A stretch of 64,000 nt of DNA. It comes from Halothiobacillus sp045689735 (GTDB lineage: Bacteria; Pseudomonadota; Gammaproteobacteria; Halothiobacillales; Halothiobacillaceae). The translations under genes and the position numbers were made by a program. Location: assembly GCF_045689735.1 (NCBI RefSeq), contig NZ_CP142685.1, positions 1,674,001 to 1,738,000 on the forward strand, given 5' to 3'. The notes beneath the pieces were generated by a model that was given only the letters and a program-made list of their open reading frames with translations, did not search any database and was not told where the DNA came from. Below, piece after piece: positions 44,503-54,212 of this stretch (positions are counted from its first letter, which is position 1; every line of letters starts with the position of its first letter).

Positions 44503-45576
44503 ATGAGTACAGCTCCCTTAGCGAATGATCGTTTCTTGCGCGCGCTCCTACGCGAGCCCGTGGATTACACCCCGCTATGGATCATGCGCCAGGCCGGTCG
44601 GTACTTGCCGGAATACCGCGCGACCCGCGCCAAGGCGGGCGATTTCATGAGCCTGTGTCGCTCCGCCGAGCTGGCCTGCGAAGTCACCCTGCAACCATTG
44701 GATCGGTTCGATCTGGATGCCGCCATTCTGTTTTCCGACATTCTCACCGTCCCGGATGCCATGGGGCTCGGCCTATCGTTTGCCGCCGGCGAGGGGCCGG
44801 TTTTTGCGCGCCCCCTGCGTACGCGCCGCGAGATCGAACAACTGCCACTCATCGACCCGAACGACGAGCTGGGGTATGTGATGAAGGCCGTGCACACCAT
44901 TCGCCTTGCGCTGAACGGCCGCGTCCCCTTGATCGGTTTTTCAGGCAGCCCGTGGACGCTCGCCACCTACATGGTCGAAGGCGGAAGCACCAAAGAGTTC
45001 GCGCACATTAAAGGGCTGATGTACAGCGATCCGGCGAGCGCACATCTGCTGCTCGACAAACTCAGCCGTGCGGTGACCGATTACCTGAACGCCCAAGTGC
45101 ATAGCGGAGCGCAGGCTCTGATGATCTTCGACACCTGGGGAGGGGTACTCTCGCCAGACAAATACCGCGAATTTTCTCTGCGATATATGGAGAAGATCGT
45201 GGCGGGCTTGATTCGCGAACACGACGGGCGGCGGGTTCCGGTGATCGTCTTCACGAAAGGCGGCGGCGCTTGGGCTGCAGATATCGCCGCCATTGGCGCC
45301 GATGCGATGGGTGTGGACTGGACGAGCGATCTTGGCCAGATTCGCCAGCAGGTCGGCCATCGAGTCGCGCTCCAAGGGAATCTTGACCCGAGCGTACTGT
45401 ATGCACCCGAATCCGTGATCGAGCAGGAAGTCGAGCGCGTGCTGGCGGCCTTCGGCCACGGCAATGGCCATGTATTCAACCTCGGTCACGGGATTCATCA
45501 GCATGTCGACCCTGAGCGCGTGCGCTTTCTGATCGACACCGTCCACCGCCTGAGCCGCCGCTACCACCAAGCCTGA
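44503..45576 (+). CDS. hemE: Uroporphyrinogen decarboxylase
   Basis: A 357-residue haem-synthesis enzyme forming coproporphyrinogen III. The substrate motif PLWIMRQAGRYLPEYR, DAAILFSDILTVPDAMG, GFSGSPWTLATYMVEG, FDTWGG and GHGI are intact. The ATG at 44503 is used; a GTG four codons upstream is possible. It lies 42 bases after gltD. Confidence 0.96.
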   Translation: MSTAPLANDRFLRALLREPVDYTPLWIMRQAGRYLPEYRATRAKAGDFMSLCRSAELACEVTLQPLDRFDLDAAILFSDILTVPDAMGLGLSFAAGEGPVFARPLRTRREIEQLPLIDPNDELGYVMKAVHTIRLALNGRVPLIGFSGSPWTLATYMVEGGSTKEFAHIKGLMYSDPASAHLLLDKLSRAVTDYLNAQVHSGAQALMIFDTWGGVLSPDKYREFSLRYMEKIVAGLIREHDGRRVPVIVFTKGGGAWAADIAAIGADAMGVDWTSDLGQIRQQVGHRVALQGNLDPSVLYAPESVIEQEVERVLAAFGHGNGHVFNLGHGIHQHVDPERVRFLIDTVHRLSRRYHQA

Positions 45577-45611
45577 TTCCTGCGCTCTGGATTCAGCACC
45601 ATGAAGCCGCG

Positions 45612-46217
45612 CTATGTCTTGTCGGCCTCGTCCGCCAACAATTCAGCCAGTTTAGCCGCAGAGGCGCGGGGGATGACCGCGCCACCGGCACCAAGCGGTG
45701 CTTCGCGAATGGCGGAAACGGCAAATAAAACCAAGTCAAACGGCACATCGAATGCGACGGTGCTCACCACGGTGGCGCGTTGGGTTCGTCCTCCGCGATA
45801 GTGGTATTGCCGCTCGGATTCACGAAACGGAATTTCCTTTTCGTACAAAAAATGCAATACCGCCTCGGGCGGATCCGCGAAAAGATGCAGAGTCACCGTG
45901 GACTGGCGATCGGCGGTGCCCGCGAGCACGGCGCCGACCAAACGCGGCGAAAACGCGGCGAAAAACGCCATGGCGCGCAGCGCTTCTTCACGCAAATGGC
46001 GCAGCGCTGCAGATTGTTCCTGGCGAAATACCAATTGGTACTGCCGAATCTCGGCGGTCAGTCGCTCATGATCCACCGTCGTAAAACGGGGATCCAAAGC
46101 CAACTGGAGGCGCGCCGCCGCCTTGCGCAGGGCGGCGGCATGGTCGAGGGTGGCATCTTCCGCGCACGCGCGTGCAGCGAGACGCAATACCGACACCGGA
46201 GCAGGGCCACCAGCCAT
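45612..46217 (-). CDS. Conserved hypothetical protein
   Basis: A 201-residue soluble protein. The first half is helical and charged; a central FSPRLVGAVLAGTADRQSTVTLHLFADPPEAVLHFL segment has the G-x-x-D-x-x-[ST] look of a nucleotidyltransferase-like fold, but the usual catalytic acidic pattern is not clear. GAGGGG lies five bases before the ATG. It follows mrcA by 9 bases and is probably cotranscribed with it. I do not recognise a characterised family. Confidence 0.65.
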   Translation of the reverse strand: MAGGPAPVSVLRLAARACAEDATLDHAAALRKAAARLQLALDPRFTTVDHERLTAEIRQYQLVFRQEQSAALRHLREEALRAMAFFAAFSPRLVGAVLAGTADRQSTVTLHLFADPPEAVLHFLYEKEIPFRESERQYHYRGGRTQRATVVSTVAFDVPFDLVLFAVSAIREAPLGAGGAVIPRASAAKLAELLADEADKT

Positions 46218-46226
46218 TCATTCCCC

Positions 46227-48602
46227 TCAAAACAAATCGTTGAGTAAATGCTGCGGCACTTGCTGCGTAGGGATGGGCGCACTGTTCATTTCCGAAGCGT
46301 CCGCAGGCGCTTTGGTGACATCGAAATATTCTCGCACCCCACCACTACTCCCCGGCGGCAAGCGCTCGCCAGTCGTCGGATCAATCATGGCCTCCACCAC
46401 GCCCGGTGGCGGCACATGCGGGGCTTTCGTAGGGGGCGGCAACATAGCGCGCATGAAATCCACCCAGATCGGCAAGGCGGCAGTACCGCCCACCTCCCGA
46501 TGCCCCAGGGGCGTATTGTCATCGAAGCCCACCCAGGCGGTGGCGACCCAACCCGGGCCAAAGCCATTGAACCAGGCATCCCGCTGCTCATTGGTCGTGC
46601 CGGTTTTCCCCCCGATATCATCTCGCTTGAGCTCTCGGTATGCACGCGCCCCCGTCCCCATACGCACCACATCGCGCATTGCCGAACGCATCAGGAACGC
46701 ATTCTGTGGGCTGATAATCCGGGGAGCGATACTCGGATCGGGTGAATCCAGCGGACAGTCATCACACAAATTCACCGAAGGATGCGTTTCTAACGGCACA
46801 TGATTTGCGTCATCGACCTGAGCGATCAGGTAAGGCGTCACCCGATACCCTCCATTCACAAAAGTGGCATACCCCCCCACCAATTCCAGCGGCGTGAGGG
46901 TGTAACTCCCCAAGGCCATCGACAATGTCGGCTGCCAGTTTTTCGTCGGCAAACCAAACCGGCTCGCATATTTCAAGACATTCTCCGGACCGAGCGCCTC
47001 AATCAAGCGGATAGACACCAGATTCACTGAATGCACCAGAGCCATCCGCAGGCTCATCATGCCGCCGAATTTCTTTTCATAATTCTGCGGACGCCAATCC
47101 ACCCCCTGACGAACCCCGTTTTTGATGACCACGGGCGAATCGTTGATCTGCGTGGCCAAGGTAAAGCCATGATCCAGCGCGGCAGAATACAAAAACGGCT
47201 TGAAACCGGAGCCGGGCTGCCGCTCAGCCTGGGTGACATGATTGAATTTGCTGTCATGCGCAAAATCAAACCCACCCACCAGGGCTCGAATGGCGCCGCT
47301 CTGAGGATCGAGCGCCACGAACGCCCCACTCACGGCAGGAATTTCCGCCAGCAGCGTTTTATTGTCCGGCAAGGACTGCAATCGAATCAGATCGCCCGGC
47401 GCCAGCACCGCATCCACGGTTTTGGGATGGGGTCCACAACGATTCACCGACTCATACTTACAGGCCCAACTCACCGCATCCAGAGTCAACTGCTGCTTGG
47501 CGCCCCCAGGGAGCAACACCGTGGCCGACTTCGCATCGGCCGAGAGCACCACGGCTGGCACCAGCCCACCCACCACCGGCGTATCATCCAGCTTCGCCTG
47601 CAAAGCGGCGGGATCACCCAACCACTTACCCCAATGATCTTCCGCGCCGCGATAGCCATGCCGGCGGTCATAAGCAAGCAGCTCGGTGCGTAACGCCGCC
47701 CGCGCGACCTGCTGCGCTTTGGGATCGATCGTCGTATGCACACTCAAACCCATTTCATAGGCGTTATCACCATACTTGGCCACCATTTGCTGGCGCACCA
47801 TTTCCGCGACGAAAGGCGCGTGCGTCTGGATGACGGCACTCGCAAACAAATGACCCGGCAGCGTGGCTTGCATCGCCTGGTCATACTGCGCCTGATCGAT
47901 ATACCCCAATGCCAGCATCCGCCCCAGTACATAAGCGCGGCGAGCCAAGGCCCGATCGGGATTGGCCACGGGATTAACGCTAGAGGGCGCTTTGGGCAAG
48001 GACGCCAGCATCGCCGCTTCAGCCACCGTCAACTGATCCAACGACTTACCAAAATAGACTTGAGCCGCCGCCTTGACCCCGTAAGCGCGGTTGCCCAGAA
48101 AAATCTTGTTCAGATACAGCGTCATGATTTGCTCTTTACTGAGCGTATGTTCGATCTTGATCGCCAGCAGAATCTCCATCAACTTGCGGCTGTAGGTTTT
48201 CTCCCGACCGAGAAAGAAATTCCGCGCAACCTGCATAGTGATGGTTGAGCCCCCCTGCCCTTTGTGACCCGTTTTAACTAACTCATAGGCCGCACGAAAC
48301 AGGCTCTGCAAATCCACCCCGCCGTGGGTGAAGAATCCATCGTCCTCCGCCGAAACAAAGGCATCAACCACCAGTTTTGGCAGCTCGGCATAGGTCACCG
48401 GAAAGCGTCGTTTCTCACCAAATTCCGCAATCAAACCGTCATCGGCGTCATAGACACGCATCGGAATCTGATATTGCACTGTCGACAAATCCGTCACATT
48501 CGGCAACTGGCTGTTGTAAATTTGATACACAACCCCCAGGCCACCGACCGCAAAAATCAACAAAAAACCAAACAGATACAGAACAATTTTGATAAGTTTC
48601 AT
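46227..48602 (-). CDS. mrcA: Penicillin-binding protein 1A
   Basis: A 791-residue bifunctional peptidoglycan synthase: one N-terminal helix, a glycosyltransferase domain (SAEDDGFFTHGGVD, GGSTITMQVARNFFL, LYLNKIFLG), a linker/OB region, and a transpeptidase domain with the Ser-x-x-Lys in PGSGFKP, the SVN motif in HSVNLVSI and KTGT. It is divergent from pilM, the conserved mrcA-pilMNOPQ arrangement. Confidence 0.95.
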   Translation of the reverse strand: MKLIKIVLYLFGFLLIFAVGGLGVVYQIYNSQLPNVTDLSTVQYQIPMRVYDADDGLIAEFGEKRRFPVTYAELPKLVVDAFVSAEDDGFFTHGGVDLQSLFRAAYELVKTGHKGQGGSTITMQVARNFFLGREKTYSRKLMEILLAIKIEHTLSKEQIMTLYLNKIFLGNRAYGVKAAAQVYFGKSLDQLTVAEAAMLASLPKAPSSVNPVANPDRALARRAYVLGRMLALGYIDQAQYDQAMQATLPGHLFASAVIQTHAPFVAEMVRQQMVAKYGDNAYEMGLSVHTTIDPKAQQVARAALRTELLAYDRRHGYRGAEDHWGKWLGDPAALQAKLDDTPVVGGLVPAVVLSADAKSATVLLPGGAKQQLTLDAVSWACKYESVNRCGPHPKTVDAVLAPGDLIRLQSLPDNKTLLAEIPAVSGAFVALDPQSGAIRALVGGFDFAHDSKFNHVTQAERQPGSGFKPFLYSAALDHGFTLATQINDSPVVIKNGVRQGVDWRPQNYEKKFGGMMSLRMALVHSVNLVSIRLIEALGPENVLKYASRFGLPTKNWQPTLSMALGSYTLTPLELVGGYATFVNGGYRVTPYLIAQVDDANHVPLETHPSVNLCDDCPLDSPDPSIAPRIISPQNAFLMRSAMRDVVRMGTGARAYRELKRDDIGGKTGTTNEQRDAWFNGFGPGWVATAWVGFDDNTPLGHREVGGTAALPIWVDFMRAMLPPPTKAPHVPPPGVVEAMIDPTTGERLPPGSSGGVREYFDVTKAPADASEMNSAPIPTQQVPQHLLNDLF

Positions 48603-48746
48603 TTAATTTCAGTTTACTCACGCTTCGAGGCCAACTCGGTAGCCTGATCACAAGAACATTCGACAAACCTACAGGTTTTGCCCTAGGATGCGTCGGTGGA
48701 TTAAAAAGTGTGCGCGCCACCTTAGCGCACACCCAAAGGGAAGGGA

Positions 48747-49847
48747 ATGACCGTGCCACTATTTAGCTCAAAAAATCCTCGTCTCGGTGTCGACATCAGC
48801 TCAACAGCCGTCAAGGTTTTGATGTTGGAGAAACACAAGAACAGTTATCGCCCGACTGCGTTCGCCATCGAACCGCTGACACCAGGGGCGGTGCAAGACA
48901 AAACCATCACGGACCCCGACACGGTCGCCGGCGCATTGAGCCGCGCATTGTCGCGATCCAGAGCCAAGACCAAGCACATCGTCATGGCCGTACCGGCCAG
49001 CGCGAGCGTGAGCAGAATCCTGACCATCAGTAATCCGGGGAACGAGTTTGAACTCGAGGAACAGGTGCGGATGGAGTCTGATCAATACATTCCTTTCCCG
49101 ATGGATGAGGTCAGCCTGGATTTCGAGCCTGAGTCGCCCGAGGCCTTGATCAAGGCAGCCAAAAAGAAAGGCGCCGAGGTCGAGGGCAGCTTGCGCGTGA
49201 TCATGGCGGCCACCCGAGCCAGTAATGTTGAAAGTCGTGTTGCGGTAGCCGAAGGCGCTGGCTTAACGGTTGATGTTATGGATGTCGAATCCTTCGCCAT
49301 TCAAAACGCCTTCACGGAAATCATCGCCCCGACCCTGTCTGCCGAAGATCGAGCACAACCCGTGGCTCTTCTAGATGTTGGCGCGAATGTCACGACAATC
49401 AATGTGTTCAGTGGCAACAAAATCCTTTACAGCAAAGAACACGCGTTTGGCGGCAAACAACTCACCAACGAAATTTCGGCCTACTACGGTATATCCCCCG
49501 AAGAGGCCGAGGAGAAAAAACGCAACGACACCCTACCCGATGATTATCATCGAAAGGTTCTGCAACCCTTCATCGACAATATGGCGATGCAGATCGAGCG
49601 TTTCATCCAGTTTTACCACTCAGAACACAGCGGCAGCTCGATTGGGCTGATCCTGCTGGGTGGTGGGACCGCAAATACACCGGGCGTTATTGAACGGATC
49701 AACAATGAAACCGGCATTCGGACACGCACTGCGAATCCGTTTGTCGCCATCGGCCAAGGATCAAGGATATCAGCAGAGCTGCTCGCCAATCACGGCGCAT
49801 CCATGCTGATTGCTTGTGGCCTCGCCTTACGGAGCTTTGACCAATGA
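48747..49847 (+). CDS. pilM: Type IV pilus assembly protein PilM
   Basis: A 366-residue actin-like cytosolic protein with LGVDISSTAVKVLML phosphate-binding start, LLDVGANVTTINVF and LLGGGTANTPGV nucleotide motifs. It binds the N-terminal tail of PilN and links the motor to the periplasmic frame. pilN starts within its stop codon. Confidence 0.95.
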   Translation: MTVPLFSSKNPRLGVDISSTAVKVLMLEKHKNSYRPTAFAIEPLTPGAVQDKTITDPDTVAGALSRALSRSRAKTKHIVMAVPASASVSRILTISNPGNEFELEEQVRMESDQYIPFPMDEVSLDFEPESPEALIKAAKKKGAEVEGSLRVIMAATRASNVESRVAVAEGAGLTVDVMDVESFAIQNAFTEIIAPTLSAEDRAQPVALLDVGANVTTINVFSGNKILYSKEHAFGGKQLTNEISAYYGISPEEAEEKKRNDTLPDDYHRKVLQPFIDNMAMQIERFIQFYHSEHSGSSIGLILLGGGTANTPGVIERINNETGIRTRTANPFVAIGQGSRISAELLANHGASMLIACGLALRSFDQ

Positions 49848-50437
49848 GAAGAATTAACCTCCTCCCTTGGCGCGATGAACGCCGCCAGGCACTTCAACGC
49901 AATTTCGTCATTCACTTGGCGAGCAGCGTGGTGGTGGCCTTGGCGATCGGCGGCGGTATCCATCTGTACGAGCAGAACCAGATCGATAACCAAGATCAAC
50001 GCAATCAGTATCTGAACGGCGTCATCAAGGATCTGGATCGAAAAATTCAATCCATCAACGAACTGAAAAAGAAAAAAGATGAGCTCATCGCTCGGATGCA
50101 GGTCATCGAGAAATTACAATCTAGTCGCCCCACCATCGTTCATTTGATGGAGGACTTTGTCAAAACGCTTCCCGACGGCATTCAACTCACCAGTATCTCG
50201 GTTTCGGGCGATAACAAAACCATTGCCATCCAAGGTTATGCCGATGCCCAGGCACGTGTCGCCGACTACCTGCGCCAGCTGAATAGCGCAGGCACAATTA
50301 CCGGCGCGATCATCGTCGGCTCTGGGATCCTGGCACAAACCCCCGGCAAGGATCTCGCCCCAACCAGCCGGTATGTCTTTTCAATCACTGCCCAGGTTAA
50401 GCAACCCAAGGCAGCGGATGCGGCCAAGGAGCAATAA
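49844..50437 (+). CDS. pilN: Type IV pilus assembly protein PilN
   Basis: A 197-residue bitopic protein. The PilM-binding motif RRINLLPWR is at the extreme N-terminus, followed by one helix (about 24-40), a coiled coil and a ferredoxin-like domain. It overlaps pilM by four bases. Confidence 0.95.
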   Translation: MRRINLLPWRDERRQALQRNFVIHLASSVVVALAIGGGIHLYEQNQIDNQDQRNQYLNGVIKDLDRKIQSINELKKKKDELIARMQVIEKLQSSRPTIVHLMEDFVKTLPDGIQLTSISVSGDNKTIAIQGYADAQARVADYLRQLNSAGTITGAIIVGSGILAQTPGKDLAPTSRYVFSITAQVKQPKAADAAKEQ

Positions 50438-50440
50438 GAG

Positions 50441-51058
50441 ATGGATCTCAATGAACTGAAGAATCTCGATTTCCAGACCATTGGTTTGGCGTCGCTCGGC
50501 ACGAGAATGGTGATTTTCCTTTTCTTGATCGCGCTGATCGTCGGTGCCGTCATCTACTTCGACACCATGCCGCAACGCGATGAACTGGCTCAAAAGCAAA
50601 CGCAAGAAGCCTCCTTGCTGACGACCATCGAATCCAAACAACGGCTGGCGGCCAACCTGAAAGCCTATCAAGATCAACTCAAGGAAATGCAGACCCGATT
50701 CGGCGAGTTGTTGCGACAACTCCCCAATAAGTCAGAGGCAGAAAATCTGATTGTCGATGTGGCACAAACCTCCTTGAAAAATGGCTTGAAGAATCGGCAA
50801 ATTCAGCCAGGCACAGAAGTGAAACACACTTTCTATGCGGAGATGCCCTACACCTTGACACTGGAAGGAACCTACAACCAGCTCGCTAAGTTCATCAGCG
50901 ACACGGCCAATTTGCCTCGCATTGTCACGCTGCATAACCCGACCATCAAGCCTGAAGCAGGAGACAAACCGGACATGAAGTCCCCCATGCTGGTCATGAC
51001 GATCGTCACCAAAACTTACCGCTATCTAGAACAAGGTGAAATGGAGGGTGCCAAATGA
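50441..51058 (+). CDS. pilO: Type IV pilus assembly protein PilO
   Basis: A 205-residue bitopic protein with a short cytosolic start (LNELKNLDFQTIG), one helix (about 24-41), a coiled coil and a C-terminal fold that pairs with PilN. It overlaps pilP by four bases. Confidence 0.94.
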   Translation: MDLNELKNLDFQTIGLASLGTRMVIFLFLIALIVGAVIYFDTMPQRDELAQKQTQEASLLTTIESKQRLAANLKAYQDQLKEMQTRFGELLRQLPNKSEAENLIVDVAQTSLKNGLKNRQIQPGTEVKHTFYAEMPYTLTLEGTYNQLAKFISDTANLPRIVTLHNPTIKPEAGDKPDMKSPMLVMTIVTKTYRYLEQGEMEGAK

Positions 51059-51597
51059 AATTGCATCACTTGCCCCTCCCTAGCCGTCGTCATCTCTGGC
51101 TCGGTGCGCTATTCCCGCTAACCCTCGCGTTAGGTGGCTGTGCCAGTAACATGAATGATCTCACGCAGAAGGTCGACCAGATTCTTGCGCGCCCCGGGGG
51201 GAAAATCGAGCCCATCCCCGAAATGAAACCGCTCCCCAAATATAGTTATGTCGAAACGAGTGCACGCACGCCGTTTGAACCCCCAGTAACACAAAAGGCG
51301 AATCATGGGAACGGCATTTCTCCCGACATGAATCGCCCCAAAGAGCCGTTGGAAATGTACCCGCTCGATGCGCTCAGCATGAAGGGCATCATCGTACGCG
51401 GCGGCACAACTTACGCACTGGTTCGCGATGGGGATGGCGTCATCCACGAAATTCAGGTGGGCAACTACATGGGTCTCAACTACGGCAAAGTAGTCAGTAT
51501 TACCAGCGACAAGATTACGCTCGAAGAAATCGTGCCCGATGGACAGGGCGGCTGGCGTAAGCAAACGGCGATCGTCCAGCAGAAATCGAACAAGTAA
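51055..51597 (+). CDS. pilP: Pilus lipoprotein PilP
   Basis: A 180-residue lipoprotein with lipobox LALGGC (Cys29). A flexible Pro-rich linker (SYVETSARTPFEPP) precedes the HR-type beta domain (LSMKGIIVRGGTTYALVRDGDGVIHEIQVGNYMG) that bridges PilNO to the secretin. Confidence 0.95.
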   Translation: MKLHHLPLPSRRHLWLGALFPLTLALGGCASNMNDLTQKVDQILARPGGKIEPIPEMKPLPKYSYVETSARTPFEPPVTQKANHGNGISPDMNRPKEPLEMYPLDALSMKGIIVRGGTTYALVRDGDGVIHEIQVGNYMGLNYGKVVSITSDKITLEEIVPDGQGGWRKQTAIVQQKSNK

Positions 51598-51614
51598 TTC
51601 AAGGGGATAAGAAA

Positions 51615-53855
51615 ATGTTGACAGTTGTTAGGGATGCACAATCAATTCATCGCCCACTCACGAGCGCCATTCGTCGTTCATTGGGAATTATCTCTGTCTC
51701 GCTATTGCTGCCCGCGCTTGCGCAGGCGGGCAATCTGGAGTCAGTCACAACTGAACGCGGCGCAGATGGCTCCGTAGTGGTTCATCTCAAACTTTCGGCG
51801 CCGCTCGCGGGTAATCCGGATAACTTCCAGATTGACAACCCGGCGCGGGTAGCAATTGATCTCCCCGGCACCGTGAATAGCACCGGGGAACGCAACCAAA
51901 AAATTGAGCTGGGCACGGTCAAATCCCTGGTCATGGCAGAAGCCGGGGGGAAAACCCGACTGGTATTCAACCTGAGCAAAACGACACCCTACGCCATTAC
52001 CCCGCAAGGCAATGAAGTCACGGTGACATTCAAGCCCGCCGCTGTGGCCAACACGACAGCCAGCGGTGTTGCAGTCAGCACCGTGGCCGGCAATAACGCC
52101 AGTACCGCCATGGATCGGGGGCAGAACATTGATTTCCGTCGCGCCAGCGATGGCGCTGGCCGGCTGCTCGTTCTGACTGGCGGACCGAACACCCCGATGC
52201 ACATCAAGCGGGAAGGCAGCAACATCATTATCGACCTCCCCAACACCAAGGTGGAAACGGGGCGTTTTGATGTCAAAGATTTCGCCACACCCGTGGAAAA
52301 TGTTGATGTCCGCTCCGTTGGCAATGGAAGCCGCATCACGCTCGTGACGCGCAACGCCGGGGAGCACCTCGCCTATCAGACCGATAACCGGCTCGTGATC
52401 GAGGTCAAACCGGTACCTGTCAACGCGAACGGGCAACAGGTCGGCGAGAAAAAATATACCGGCCAACGCCTGACCCTCAAATTCCAAGACATTCAGATTC
52501 GTCCGCTACTGCAATTGATTGCCGACTTTACCGGCAACAACATCGTGGTCAGCGATGATGTGAAAGGTTCGATTAGCCTCCGGCTCGAAAATGTACCGTG
52601 GGATCAAGCGCTTGACCTCATTCTGACCACCAAGGGTCTGTCGATGCGTAAAAATGGCAATGTCATGTATGTTGCCCCGACGGCCGACATCGTCGCCCGT
52701 GACAAGGCGGAGCTGGAGGCTCGGCAACAGTCCCAGCAATTGGCGCCCCTGGTTACCGACATTGTGCAGATCAACTACGCCAAGGCCGATGATATTTACA
52801 AGCTCCTGGAATCCGCCTCGAAGTCCGGTGACCAGGGCAAAGGCGGCAAGCAAGGCGGCGATGATACCCAGCAACGCTTCCTCACCGATCGGGGAAGCAT
52901 GACCGTCGATCCTCGTTCAAACAGCATCATCATTACGGATACCGCAGATGCCCTGGATCGTATCCGTGATCTCATCAAAAAGCTGGACAAACCCGTTCGA
53001 CAAGTACTGATCGAAACCCGGATCGTGATTGCGACCGATAATTTTGCCCGTCAACTGGGGGTGCGCTGGGGGGTCCAAGCAGGATTCAACCGCAGCGGTA
53101 GCACATTTGGGCTAGGCGGCACCGCACCAGGCTTGACACCTGGCGGAACGCTGCCAACAACAACAACACTGAATGGTGGCAGCATATCGACCCCGGGAAC
53201 ATTGGCCTCTAATGGCACAGTTACCACTGCCAACCCAGGCGGCTGGATGGTCAATACGCCCATCAGTGGCACCCCCACCGGCGGCCTCGGCCTCGCTATT
53301 CTTGGTTCGAATGTACTGCTTGATCTTGAGCTTTCTGCACTGCAGTCCGAAGGGACTGGCGAGATTGTTTCCAGCCCGAAAGTCATTACCACCAATGGCC
53401 ATGCCGCGTTGATCAGCCAAGGGACGGAAATCCCGTATATCGCGCAGCAAACCACGGGCGGAGTGGCAACCAACACAGTAAGCTTCAAAAAGGCCGTTCT
53501 ATCGACCGAGGTTACGCCGCAAATCACGCCGAACAACAACATCATCATGGACATCAATGTCAAGAAGGATGAACCGGATTACACCAATATGTTGCCGGGA
53601 ACGACAAACCCACCAATCAACACGCGTGAAGTAAAAACCAAGGTAGAGGTCAAAAATGGTGAGACCGTCGTGCTAGGCGGGATTTACCAGTTCCAAAACA
53701 CAACCTCACTGAATAAGGTGCCATTCTTCGGGGACTTGCCGGGTCTTGGCAACCTCTTTAAGGATCGTGAAGTCAATAAACAGCGGCTTGAACTGTTGAT
53801 CTTCGTTACACCGAAGATCATCGATAGCGATCAATCTCTTGCAGGGTCTAATTAA
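51615..53855 (+). CDS. pilQ: Type IV pilus secretin PilQ
   Basis: A 746-residue outer-membrane secretin: signal peptide ending near LAQA-GN, two AMIN domains (about 35-280) that bind peptidoglycan, an STN/N0 and N1 region, and the secretin core with VLGGIYQFQNTTSLNKVPFFGDLPGLGNLF. A Gly/Thr-rich insertion (about residues 500-550) is low in complexity. It ends the operon. Confidence 0.96.
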   Translation: MLTVVRDAQSIHRPLTSAIRRSLGIISVSLLLPALAQAGNLESVTTERGADGSVVVHLKLSAPLAGNPDNFQIDNPARVAIDLPGTVNSTGERNQKIELGTVKSLVMAEAGGKTRLVFNLSKTTPYAITPQGNEVTVTFKPAAVANTTASGVAVSTVAGNNASTAMDRGQNIDFRRASDGAGRLLVLTGGPNTPMHIKREGSNIIIDLPNTKVETGRFDVKDFATPVENVDVRSVGNGSRITLVTRNAGEHLAYQTDNRLVIEVKPVPVNANGQQVGEKKYTGQRLTLKFQDIQIRPLLQLIADFTGNNIVVSDDVKGSISLRLENVPWDQALDLILTTKGLSMRKNGNVMYVAPTADIVARDKAELEARQQSQQLAPLVTDIVQINYAKADDIYKLLESASKSGDQGKGGKQGGDDTQQRFLTDRGSMTVDPRSNSIIITDTADALDRIRDLIKKLDKPVRQVLIETRIVIATDNFARQLGVRWGVQAGFNRSGSTFGLGGTAPGLTPGGTLPTTTTLNGGSISTPGTLASNGTVTTANPGGWMVNTPISGTPTGGLGLAILGSNVLLDLELSALQSEGTGEIVSSPKVITTNGHAALISQGTEIPYIAQQTTGGVATNTVSFKKAVLSTEVTPQITPNNNIIMDINVKKDEPDYTNMLPGTTNPPINTREVKTKVEVKNGETVVLGGIYQFQNTTSLNKVPFFGDLPGLGNLFKDREVNKQRLELLIFVTPKIIDSDQSLAGSN

Positions 53856-53881
53856 TACCCATATTGGATTGATATAGTTAT

Positions 53882-53912
53882 AAGCCCCGACTTGGTTCGG
53901 GGCTTTTTTTCG
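53882..53912 (+). terminator. Terminator of pilMNOPQ
   Basis: AAGCCCCGA and TTCGGGGCTT form a stable hairpin followed by TTTTTT, 27 bases after the pilQ stop. Confidence 0.92.
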
Positions 53913-53925
53913 CAGGAGATTTTTC

Positions 53926-54136
53926 CAACAGGATGTTGAAAAAGGGCTTTCCTACCCTTTTTCAATTCGGCTTGTCGCGGCGGGCTTACGCCAGCTTCGC
54001 GCTCATGTCTAACGCGAAGCTGGCGCAAGCCCGCGACGGCCTCAGAATATCAATCACTTAACATGATTGATTTTCGTGCAAGCCATCCATGGCTTGCCTT
54101 AGCAGGCCGTTGAAAGGGTTTTTCAACGGCCTGCTA
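53926..54136. repeat. Composite dispersed repeat, copy B (inverted)
   Basis: It is the inverted counterpart of the element at 31068-31235. One end is GTTGAAAAAGGG...CCCTTTTTCAA, the other AGCAGGCCGTTGAAA...TTTCAACGGCCTGCT, with the same CGTGCAAGCCATCCATGG bridge and CAATCACTTA. The centre (53979-54034) is a long near-perfect inverted repeat, CGCCAGCTTCGCG facing CGCGAAGCTGGCG within GGGCTT/AAGCCC, absent from copy A. It fills most of the 357-base gap between pilQ and groEL; no gene is seen. Confidence 0.82.
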
Positions 54137-54146
54137 AAACAGACAT

Positions 54147-54170
54147 TAAAAAGGCTCGCCGAAGCGAGCC
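54147..54170 (-). terminator. Terminator of groESL
   Basis: GGCTCGC and GCGAGCC form a 7-bp stem with a four-base loop (TTCG on the transcribed strand); Ts follow on the minus strand. Confidence 0.85.
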
Positions 54171-54212
54171 CTTACCTGACCAGGCACCCAGCCGGGTGCC
54201 GTAAGATCCCCT

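Noticed and set aside
53926..54136. Insertion sequence or prophage attachment site at the large palindrome
   Set aside because: There is no transposase or integrase and no target duplication visible at the flanks; described instead as a non-coding composite repeat.
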